A DNA stretch of 64,000 nt from Chromobacterium aquaticum (GTDB lineage Bacteria > Pseudomonadota > Gammaproteobacteria > Burkholderiales > Chromobacteriaceae). This document shows, piece by piece, positions 16,734 through 24,192 of the stretch. Numbering within the stretch: position 1 is the stretch's first letter; each line of letters opens with the position of its first letter. The stretch spans positions 1 to 64,000 of the forward strand of contig NZ_JAJOHW010000021.1 in the NCBI RefSeq assembly GCF_021129195.1. Direction: 5' to 3'. Both the position numbers and the translations under genes were made by a program. Below the pieces are notes generated by a model. That model had not been told where the DNA came from. It saw nothing but the letters and a program-made list of their open reading frames with translations, and did no database searches.

Positions 16734-17315
16734 TCAGACAGGCTGCTTCGGCCAGTCCGCCTCAACCAGCCGCGGCCACATCGCCAACTCCGGCAAACGC
16801 GACAGTTCAACGCAGTAACGCTTCCACCCCAGCAGCCGCGCCAACTCTGCTTCCGTCGCCACGCCAATTTCCACCGCATCCTCCAAGGGACGGCGGCTGG
16901 CATAGGCTTCCGCGAGGCGCAGCTTCAATTGGGTCTGCATCTGCGCCGCCAAAGCGGTGGCCTGGGCCGCCTTGTTGATGATCCAGCCTTTGCCATCCCA
17001 AGCCGCAAACTCGCAGGGCTCCAGCAAGGTTGCGCGTAAGCTGTCCGGGGTCTCGCCCAGCTTGGCCTGGACCGGTTGCGCGGTCTGCTGGCTCCACAGT
17101 TTGGTACTACGCCAATCCGGCATGACCACCCAGCTGCCATCGCGGAATACTGCGGTCTGACGTTCCGCAGCGACCGGCGGCTGTTGTTCGGTGCTATGAG
17201 CCGGCAACAACCAGACATCTTTTTCCAGCGGCGACAGGTCTGCCTGCGTGGCTCCCAAATATTCCCCGGTTTGCGGGTGGAAGGCGTAGACGGTTTTGTT
17301 TTTGATTTCTTGCAT
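16734..17315 (-). CDS. Tail fibre assembly protein (Tfa), cassette 1
   Basis: 193 residues. Same family as the cassette 2 and 4 chaperones (KTVYAFHPQTGEYLGAT at the N-terminus, KRYCVELSRL near the end) but clearly diverged from them, so it is the older branch. The start is ATG 17315, 10 bases after the fibre 1 stop. It is the last gene of the main tail operon, which ends at the terminator at 16690. Confidence 0.85.
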   Translation of the reverse strand: MQEIKNKTVYAFHPQTGEYLGATQADLSPLEKDVWLLPAHSTEQQPPVAAERQTAVFRDGSWVVMPDWRSTKLWSQQTAQPVQAKLGETPDSLRATLLEPCEFAAWDGKGWIINKAAQATALAAQMQTQLKLRLAEAYASRRPLEDAVEIGVATEAELARLLGWKRYCVELSRLPELAMWPRLVEADWPKQPV

Positions 17316-17325
17316 GGGGGTCTCC

Positions 17326-19026
17326 TTAGAACTTGATGCAGGCAAGCAGAGCGATGTTACGGGGGCGGGTCTCCTGACCAGCATTCGCCAGAATTGGCCG
17401 GCTCGCGTTCACAGAGTTCTGAGGGCCGGAATGGTCTCCGACAAAATTCCCCAATCCCCCTGGCGCACCGTTCAATAGCTGTGGAAACCATTGCGGGTGG
17501 GTATGCGCTTGGACATCCTGTGCTTGCCAAGCCCCCAGAGCACGCCCCGCATCCGCCCCTCGCCCATCATCCCAACCACGGATGAACTCCCCACGCAAAT
17601 CAGGCAGATTAAAAGTCGTTGAGCCATCCCCAACCCCGAACCTGGTGCCTATCACCGCGAATAAAGCGGCGTACTTGGTTCGGCTTACCGCGGTGCCATT
17701 GGCCTTCAGCCAGCCCTCCGGCGCATCGACCATGGCAAAATAGGCGACTTGCCCGGTGAGGTGGCCGTCATGAATCAAGGTATACCAGGGGTTCCAACGC
17801 TTGGCATCGTCGTTGCGGGTACGAAAACGCATGGTGTTTCCGCGCTGATAGTCGGCCGTCAGTTGGCAGGAGTAGTCAATCTGGCCGCCCAACCCACCAA
17901 AGGCGATGAACGGGCCGGTAACGCCGCTGGAGGTGCCATAGTTGAATCCCATCTCCCCGCCGGTGATAGAAGTATCCAACGAGGTGCCATCCTGCGGGTC
18001 TATACGATAGCGACGTTTCTTGATCAGAGAAGTGTCATTACCGGAATGCCATACTCGGAATTCACCACCCCCAGCCTCTTTCAACACCAGTGTTTCATCG
18101 CCATAGCCTTTGTGCACCAAGGCCACTGCGCTATATCCCGGCCGATGCAGGCCTAAGGATGGGAAATCCACGCCGGTGGAACACAGTTCCATCGTGCCGC
18201 TGCTGTACATAGTTGCGTCGTAGTTATTCGGCGTGGTCTTCAGGACATGCACTGTCTGCGCGGTAGACAACGCCAAAGTATTGATGCCATAACCCGCCAG
18301 CGAATCGGCCTTATCCGCTTTGCCGGCCAGCTTGTTGGTGATGGTGGCGGCGAAGTCCTTGTCATTGCCCAGCGCCGCAGCCAACTCCTGCAACGTATCC
18401 AGCGCGCCCGGCGCGCCGTTGACCACGCTATCGACAGCGGCCTTCAACTCGGCCTTGGTCGCGCCATCGGTAATGCCGTAGCCGGCCAACGTGGAGGCGG
18501 CATCAGCCAGTTTCTGCCACGGAGTCCAACGGGACCAAGAGCAGCAGCGATACCAAACACCAGCATGGTTATAGGCTTGATAGCTCTGGTACACCATCGC
18601 CTCGTCGGCATAGACTTGCAGCTTGCCGGCATACGGCGTCGGGTAGTTCTTGCCACTGGCCGCTTGTGCGTCCCCCCGCTGGCTATAAAGGCCCGTGACG
18701 TTAATATCGTTCAGATCCACCACACCCAACGCCGGTTTCAACGGCAAAGCGTCGCCAATACCATAGCCTGCCAACGTAGTTGGTTTGTTGTTGCCGCCCC
18801 AGGCAATCTGCTTGATCGCCTGCAGCAGTTGGTCTTGGCGCTTGGGGTCGGCGCTCTGGCCGCTGTCCTTGATCACGGCCAGCACTTCTTCCTGAGTGAC
18901 CTGAGCGGCGGACTGCATGCCGTTCAACCATTCAGCGCTGACGATGGTGCCAAGTTCGCCACTGACCGGGTTGCCGTCGTGGAACAGCTTGTCCGGCGTG
19001 GGAATGGGCTTGATGGGTTCTTGCAT
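17326..19026 (-). CDS. Tail fibre protein 1 (collar-domain type)
   Basis: 566 residues, the longest of the four fibres and the only one directly in the baseplate operon. From the N-terminus: shared attachment part (LFHDGNPVSGELGTIV), two or three TLAGYGI-type repeats, a helical GALDTLQELAAALGND segment, a variable central shaft, then the collar domain (QVAYFAMVDAPEGWLKANG, STTFNLPDLRGEFIRGWD) and the end ETRPRNIALLACIKF. The start is ATG 19026 after an AGGAGCG site; an upstream extension of the frame overlaps gp48. It is probably the default receptor-binding fibre. Confidence 0.87.
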   Translation of the reverse strand: MQEPIKPIPTPDKLFHDGNPVSGELGTIVSAEWLNGMQSAAQVTQEEVLAVIKDSGQSADPKRQDQLLQAIKQIAWGGNNKPTTLAGYGIGDALPLKPALGVVDLNDINVTGLYSQRGDAQAASGKNYPTPYAGKLQVYADEAMVYQSYQAYNHAGVWYRCCSWSRWTPWQKLADAASTLAGYGITDGATKAELKAAVDSVVNGAPGALDTLQELAAALGNDKDFAATITNKLAGKADKADSLAGYGINTLALSTAQTVHVLKTTPNNYDATMYSSGTMELCSTGVDFPSLGLHRPGYSAVALVHKGYGDETLVLKEAGGGEFRVWHSGNDTSLIKKRRYRIDPQDGTSLDTSITGGEMGFNYGTSSGVTGPFIAFGGLGGQIDYSCQLTADYQRGNTMRFRTRNDDAKRWNPWYTLIHDGHLTGQVAYFAMVDAPEGWLKANGTAVSRTKYAALFAVIGTRFGVGDGSTTFNLPDLRGEFIRGWDDGRGADAGRALGAWQAQDVQAHTHPQWFPQLLNGAPGGLGNFVGDHSGPQNSVNASRPILANAGQETRPRNIALLACIKF

Positions 19027-19130
19027 GAGGCGCTCCTGAAAAGAGAGAAAGAGCACAGGCTCCCGCCCGCTGGGGGCGGGGCTGTGAGGGGAAGGGGAAT
19101 ACGGCGGGAGGGGCCGCGCGGGAGCGCGGT

Positions 19131-19709
19131 TTAAGGCTGGTAGGCGAAGTAGACGTGGGTGTGAGCCGGTTTCAGATCCTTGAACAGGTCTTCCAGCCGC
19201 GGGTCGCCGAAGGTGGTGAGGCGTTCCCCGGCCAGCGACTGGCCGGCGCGGAAGAAGTACGGCCGGGTCTTGGCGCCGAACACGGTGACTTGCCACACCC
19301 AGGGGATGTCCGCGGTCCACAACTGCTGGCCGGCGCGGTTGATGCCGGCGCGGAACGGTTGCGGTTCGCTGATGGCGATGCGGTAGCCCATGCCGGCCGC
19401 CAGCCGGGTGAAATAAGGGATGGACAGGCCGCCGGTTTCCGCCAGCTTGGCCAGCACCGCCTGCTGGCGCTGCTGGTAGGGCGCGTCCGCCGGCGGGGCC
19501 AGCCCGCAGACGCGTTCCCAGTCCGGCAGCAGGCCTTCGGCCAGCAGCGGCGTGGTGGCGCCCACCAGTTGCCGCGCGCTGTTCTGCGTGCGGTCCAGCG
19601 CCGCGCCTTCGCTGCCCAGTTCGGCCAGCAGGCGCGGGCCGTCCGGGCTGTAGCTGGTGGGCGGCAGCAGCCGGGTCAGCAATTCGCTATGCGGGGTTTG
19701 CGGGTTCAT
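19131..19709 (-). CDS. Mu gp48-like baseplate protein (tail protein I, DUF2313)
   Basis: 192 residues. The start is ATG 19709, overlapping the stop of gp47 by four bases (ATGA). It matches the YmfQ/gp48 family, which connects the baseplate wedge to the fibres: LLPPTSYSPDG near the start, YQQRQQAVLAKLAETGGLSIPYF in the middle, and the ending LKPAHTHVYFAY (KP-x-HT-x-V-x-F). Its place between J and the fibre gene is the standard order. Confidence 0.88.
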   Translation of the reverse strand: MNPQTPHSELLTRLLPPTSYSPDGPRLLAELGSEGAALDRTQNSARQLVGATTPLLAEGLLPDWERVCGLAPPADAPYQQRQQAVLAKLAETGGLSIPYFTRLAAGMGYRIAISEPQPFRAGINRAGQQLWTADIPWVWQVTVFGAKTRPYFFRAGQSLAGERLTTFGDPRLEDLFKDLKPAHTHVYFAYQP

Positions 19710-20770
19710 TGCAGCCCCCTCACCGTGACTTTGCCCAGGCGCAGCCATTCCACGGTTTTCTCATTCACCGTCGGTTCGATATTGGTGGCCGGCGACAGCA
19801 GTTGGCGGTCCACCACGCCGGGCAGGTCGGAGATCAGCGCTTCCAGCCGGCTCTTGTACAGCTTGCTGCCGGGCGCGAGGCTGGAGAAGTGGGCGGCCAG
19901 CGCCTGGCGCAGCGGTTCGGTCAGCGCCTGCACCGTGGTGCCGTCCACCGCCAGCCCCACTTCGATGTCTACTGGCCGCGGCGTGGGCGCCAGCACCAGG
20001 CAGTTCTTGGCGGTGACCGGGCGCAGGTCTTCGATATGGGCTTGCACCGCGGCCAGGGTATCGGCCGAGGGCAGGTTGTCCTGGGCGGTGATCACCACGT
20101 CCACGGTGCCGAGGCCGCGGCGCAGCGGGTAGACATAGGCGGCGGACACGCCGGGCACTTCCAGCGCCCAGCGGCGGTAGTCGTGGCGGTTGCCGCCGGC
20201 CGGCGGGCGGCGGATCAGTTCCAACAGCCGCGCCAGCAAGGCGGCGTCGTCTTCTTCGTCCACGCCGCCGTCCATGCTGACGAAGCTGACGCGGCTGGCC
20301 AGGCCGCTGGGCGCGGCCATCAGTTCGGCCACCGCGCCGGCCGGCCTGTTGCCGGCCAGGCCGGGCAGGTCCGCCGCCACCGCCACGCTGCCCTGCCCGT
20401 CCGCGTCCAGCTGGCCGGCGGCCTGGGTGGTGTAGAGTTGCTCGCCCAGGCGCACTTTCAGGCCGGCGGCGAAGCTGGCGCCGGCATTGCCGCTCAGCTT
20501 GAGCTGACCCTTGGCCGCCACCGGCGGCTTGCGGCTGAGGCCGCGCACGCGGGCATGCTGTTCCAGGTAGTCGCGGTCGGCGCTGTCCGGGAAGATCTGG
20601 CGGGCGATCCAGCTCTGGTGCTGGTACAAGCCTTCCACCGCGCTGGCGACCGAGCTGGCGCGCACGAAGAAGTCGCTGTCGGGGCCGACGTCGGCGTCGG
20701 CGCGCAGGTTTTGCAGGTCGCGCAGCAGCGCGCCGCGTATGGTTTCAAAATCCGGAGTGGACAAAGGCAT
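19706..20770 (-). CDS. Mu gp47-like baseplate J protein
   Basis: 354 residues, a baseplate wedge protein of contractile tails. It has the Baseplate_J features: an N-terminal helical part, the beta-rich centre with ARVRGLSRKPPVAAKG, and the RRWALEVPGVSAAYVYPL segment typical of the domain. The start overlaps the stop of W (TGATG) and the stop overlaps the start of gp48. The region is strongly GC-rich like its neighbours. Confidence 0.9.
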   Translation of the reverse strand: MPLSTPDFETIRGALLRDLQNLRADADVGPDSDFFVRASSVASAVEGLYQHQSWIARQIFPDSADRDYLEQHARVRGLSRKPPVAAKGQLKLSGNAGASFAAGLKVRLGEQLYTTQAAGQLDADGQGSVAVAADLPGLAGNRPAGAVAELMAAPSGLASRVSFVSMDGGVDEEDDAALLARLLELIRRPPAGGNRHDYRRWALEVPGVSAAYVYPLRRGLGTVDVVITAQDNLPSADTLAAVQAHIEDLRPVTAKNCLVLAPTPRPVDIEVGLAVDGTTVQALTEPLRQALAAHFSSLAPGSKLYKSRLEALISDLPGVVDRQLLSPATNIEPTVNEKTVEWLRLGKVTVRGLQ

Positions 20771-21120
20771 CAGGCTATCCTCACATGGTGTTGGAAATGT
20801 CGGGTCTGGCCGCCGGCTTCTTCCACTTCAACCAGCAGCAGCAGGCGGCCGCTGCCGGGGCGCTGCGCCTGCACGCCGACGCGGCGGGCGCGGCCGTCGC
20901 GCAATAACGGCTGCAGGGCTTGTTCGGCGTACTGGCAGGCGATCAGGTCGATCTGGCTGGTGTCCTTGCTGCGCGACAACAGGTGCAGGCGCGAGCCGAG
21001 TTCGGGATCGGCCCACCAGCCGCCCAGCGGAGTCATCAGCCGCAGGTAAACGGCGTTGGCCAGGGTGTCGGTGGTGCCGCCGGCGTAGTCGCCGGTGATG
21101 GGGTCCAATAGAGGGTCCAT
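20770..21120 (-). CDS. Mu gp46-like baseplate protein W
   Basis: 116 residues of the gp25/W lysozyme-fold baseplate family. The gp46-type signature TPLGGWWADPELGSRLH is present. It has the usual place between the spike and J. It overlaps J by TGATG. Confidence 0.88.
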   Translation of the reverse strand: MDPLLDPITGDYAGGTTDTLANAVYLRLMTPLGGWWADPELGSRLHLLSRSKDTSQIDLIACQYAEQALQPLLRDGRARRVGVQAQRPGSGRLLLLVEVEEAGGQTRHFQHHVRIA

Positions 21121-21226
21121 GGCGTTATTTTCCGGGTTTGCAGGGGTTGGGGATAAGGGACGCGGGTCAGTGCCGGCAGGCGTTCAACAGCGCGATATCA
21201 ACGGCGTTGTTGGCGAAAAGCTTGTG

Positions 21227-21826
21227 TTACAAAGGTGGACTAGTCGTACCGTGCACGCCGCTATGTTGGTGGCCCACCAGGCTCTTGCCGCCGGCCACCA
21301 CGTCGCCGCTGACGGTGACGCTGCCCTGGATGGCCATGCCGCTATTGCCTTTGATCTGGCCCTGGGCCACCAGCTGCGCGCTGGTGCTGAGCGTGGGCGT
21401 GGTGAAGCTGGCCTGCTCGCTGGCGTTGACCTGCCAGTTCTTGCAGCGCAGGCTGAAGGTGTCGCACTCCACTTCGATCAGCCGGCCGCGCTTGAGCACG
21501 ATCTTGCTGCCTTCGTCGCTGTACAAGGCCACTTCGCCGGGCTTGAGCTGTTTCAGCCGGTAGTTGCCATGCTCGGTGGCGATCACCACGCCGTGGCTGC
21601 TGCGCCCGCCCAGCGGCAGCACCACCGCCATGCTGCCCGGCGGCGGGTTGGCGCTGTAGCCGTAGTGCTGGAACAGTTCCGCGTCCTGCAGCTGTTCGCC
21701 GGCCAGCGCGTCGGCCTGCACGGTCTGCACATCGCCGCTGCTGTCCACCCGGGTCAGCACCGCGCGGAAGCCTTGCCGCACATTGCTGAAGGCGCGGCGG
21801 ATTCTTTGGTCTACGTCATTCCACAT
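21227..21826 (-). CDS. Mu gp45-like baseplate spike protein V
   Basis: 199 residues, the trimeric membrane-piercing tip of the tail tube. An OB-fold N-terminal half (GSMAVVLPLGGRSSHGVVIAT) is followed by a beta-helix and an HQHSGVHG motif close to the C-terminus, where such spikes bind an iron ion at the apex with HxH residues. It sits 16 bases downstream of the hub gene. Confidence 0.88.
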   Translation of the reverse strand: MWNDVDQRIRRAFSNVRQGFRAVLTRVDSSGDVQTVQADALAGEQLQDAELFQHYGYSANPPPGSMAVVLPLGGRSSHGVVIATEHGNYRLKQLKPGEVALYSDEGSKIVLKRGRLIEVECDTFSLRCKNWQVNASEQASFTTPTLSTSAQLVAQGQIKGNSGMAIQGSVTVSGDVVAGGKSLVGHQHSGVHGTTSPPL

Positions 21827-21842
21827 GGATTCAACCTTTCCG

Positions 21843-22901
21843 TTAGTTCTTGCGCATGACCGGCAGCCAGCGGCCGTCTTCTTTCAGCGTCAGCCGGGTG
21901 GTGCAGCCCTGCCCGCGCCCGCCGCTGAAGGTGCGCGCCATCAGGAAGTAAGTGCCGCCCTTGATGCCGTGCGGCTCGCTTTCCACCTGGATGCGCTGGC
22001 CGGGCTTCCACAGTTCGCCGGCGCTGTTGCGGTGGCCGGCGACGGTGGCGCTGAGGGTGTAGCCGGCCAGCCTGGCGTCGGCCAGTATCTTGTCGGCGCG
22101 CGCCGCCAGCTCCGCGACGTTGGCGGCGTCCGGCTCCACCATGATGCGCGGCTTGTGGTAGGGGACGTCCGGGTCCGCCGACTGGTGCTTGAGATCGTGC
22201 CGGCCCGGGGTCAAGGCCTGGCGATGGCCCTGTCCCAGCAGGGTCAGCTGCGAGTAGCGCGGCGCGTGGGAGCGGGTTTCGCTCAGGCTGAGCACATTAT
22301 TGCCCTGGCCGTCGCGGCGCAGGATCAGCTTGGCCTTGGCCGGCGCGCTGTAGTCCGGGCCGCCCACCACCAGGGTGCCGTCCGGATCGAACCAGGCGGC
22401 CAGGCCATTGGCCGCGGCGGCGCGGTTGAGCACGTCCCAGGCGCTATTGCCCGGGTCCACGCTGATTTTCTCGATCTGGCCCTTGGCCTTGGCATCCACC
22501 CGCACCCGGCTGACGCCCAGCGGCTTGACCACGTTTTCCAGCACGTCGCTCAGCGTCATGCCCTTGCCGGTGAACAGCGGCGCGCTGCAATCCAGCAGCA
22601 TGCCGGCCAGGTCGCGCCCGGACAGCGTCAGCTGATGGCTGCCGGCGGCCACGCTGTGGCTGATGTCGTCCACCCGGCCTTGCAGCACGATGTCCGCGCC
22701 CACCAGCACCTTGACCTCGGCGCCCGGCGCCACGCTGGGCGGCATCTCGCCGCCGGGCAGGCCCAGCGACACCTGCCAGGCGTCGGCGGCCATCGCCAGG
22801 TCGGAATCGATGCTGTACTGGGTCCAATAGCGGTGGGCCTTGCCGGCGATCTGCAGGCTGACTTCGTTTTTGTCCGGCGCGGGCTTAGCGGGCGTAGCCA
22901 T
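21843..22901 (-). CDS. Mu gp44-like baseplate hub protein P
   Basis: 352 residues, the hub that joins tube and spike. The fold is recognisable from GRVDDISHSVAAGSHQLTLSGRD and from the RIMVEPD...GRGQGCTTRLTL C-terminal half. Its start overlaps the end of N by 17 bases, implying translational coupling. Confidence 0.88.
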   Translation of the reverse strand: MATPAKPAPDKNEVSLQIAGKAHRYWTQYSIDSDLAMAADAWQVSLGLPGGEMPPSVAPGAEVKVLVGADIVLQGRVDDISHSVAAGSHQLTLSGRDLAGMLLDCSAPLFTGKGMTLSDVLENVVKPLGVSRVRVDAKAKGQIEKISVDPGNSAWDVLNRAAAANGLAAWFDPDGTLVVGGPDYSAPAKAKLILRRDGQGNNVLSLSETRSHAPRYSQLTLLGQGHRQALTPGRHDLKHQSADPDVPYHKPRIMVEPDAANVAELAARADKILADARLAGYTLSATVAGHRNSAGELWKPGQRIQVESEPHGIKGGTYFLMARTFSGGRGQGCTTRLTLKEDGRWLPVMRKN

Positions 22902-24192
22902 GGATCAGCTCTCCTGCTTGCAGATGGTTGGGATGAGCCAGTTGCGGGTTCAGACGCAGCAGCTCGGTGGCGCGGCTGCTGTCGCCGTACCACAGATGGG
23001 CCAGCTGGCGCAGGTTGGCGGCGGACTCCACCTTGCGGGTGACGATGGGCGGCTTGGCGGCGATCAGGCTGGCGGCGCTGCGCTGCACTTGCAGGCCCAG
23101 GTCACGCAGGCTTTCTATCACTTGGCGCGCGTCCTCGCCCGGCAGCGCCTTGCGCCATTGTTCTATCGTTTGTTGCAACGCGGCGCGCACGTCGCCGGCC
23201 ACCTGCTCCAGCGCCACCGGCGTCAGCGTCGGCTGCGTGGCTTCGCCGTGGAACAGGCTGGCGGCGGCCTTGGCCAGCGAGGTGGAAGCGGTCAGCTTGA
23301 GCAGCGCGTCGATGCGGATTTCATCGGCGGTCCAGACTTCCAGCGCCTGGCCGGCCTGGTTCAAGGAGTCCGACGCGCGGCCGATCTTCTTGGATACGCC
23401 ATTGAGCCGGTCGCGCATCGCGTTCCAGTCCGCCAGCGTGGCCTGCGGCCATTTCACCTCGGTTTCCCACGACAGGCCGGGCCAGACTTCCAGCTTGACG
23501 CCAAAACGCCAGCTGGCGATGTCGTCGACCAGCGAGGTGACTTCGCTGATGAAGGCCTGCGGATAGGCCAGCAGGTCCACCACTTGGGCGATGCCGCGCT
23601 GCGCCATGGACGCGAGCTGACGCACGGTGTCGTTCAGTTTCACCCGCAGCGTGCCCAGCCGGATCAAGGCGGTATTGGCGTTCTGCAACAGGCCCTGGGC
23701 CTTGGCGAAGGCTTCGCCGCCCAGGCTGCGCGCCTTGGCCGCCAAGGCGTCTATCGCTTCCACCTGCTGCATGGGCTGCTGGCTGGCGAAGAAGGGATTG
23801 CCCGGCGTGGCTTCCACCCAGCTGACTTCCACGGTGCAGGAGTCCGGCGCGTCGGCCTCGTGGCTGATCTGGTAATCCAGCAGCTGGGCCTTGGGCATGC
23901 TGCCGAACACCGGATGGATCAGCTCGCCCGGCCCGGACTGGTCCAGCGCGGCGACGAAGTCGCGCAGCCGCTGCTGGTAATCTCGGCCCCAGAAAAACAC
24001 GCTGAGCGACACCTTGCGCGCCTTGCGGCCCAGGTCCTCGACGTCGGCGCCGTCCAGGTAGGGGTATTCGTGCATTGCGTGGTCGCGCTGGGCGCTGTCC
24101 ACGCTGCGCAGGCATTCAAAACGCACCCCGCGGAAACTGGCGTCCACCAGCGCGCCGGCGGCGGAACCGGCAAACAGACTGAGATTGAACAT
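22885..24192 (-). CDS. Mu gpN-like tail/DNA circularisation protein
   Basis: 435 residues with the N-terminal DNA-circulation domain (ASFRGVRFECLRSVDS, about 19-34; ARKVSLSVFFWGRDY, about 57-71) and a C-terminal LysM-like end (LRQLAHLWYGDSSRATELLRLN). In Mu-type tails N is needed for tail assembly. The start codon overlaps the stop of the upstream hydrolase gene (TGATG), so the unusual upstream gene is translationally coupled to it. Confidence 0.87.
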   Translation of the reverse strand: MFNLSLFAGSAAGALVDASFRGVRFECLRSVDSAQRDHAMHEYPYLDGADVEDLGRKARKVSLSVFFWGRDYQQRLRDFVAALDQSGPGELIHPVFGSMPKAQLLDYQISHEADAPDSCTVEVSWVEATPGNPFFASQQPMQQVEAIDALAAKARSLGGEAFAKAQGLLQNANTALIRLGTLRVKLNDTVRQLASMAQRGIAQVVDLLAYPQAFISEVTSLVDDIASWRFGVKLEVWPGLSWETEVKWPQATLADWNAMRDRLNGVSKKIGRASDSLNQAGQALEVWTADEIRIDALLKLTASTSLAKAAASLFHGEATQPTLTPVALEQVAGDVRAALQQTIEQWRKALPGEDARQVIESLRDLGLQVQRSAASLIAAKPPIVTRKVESAANLRQLAHLWYGDSSRATELLRLNPQLAHPNHLQAGELIHGYAR

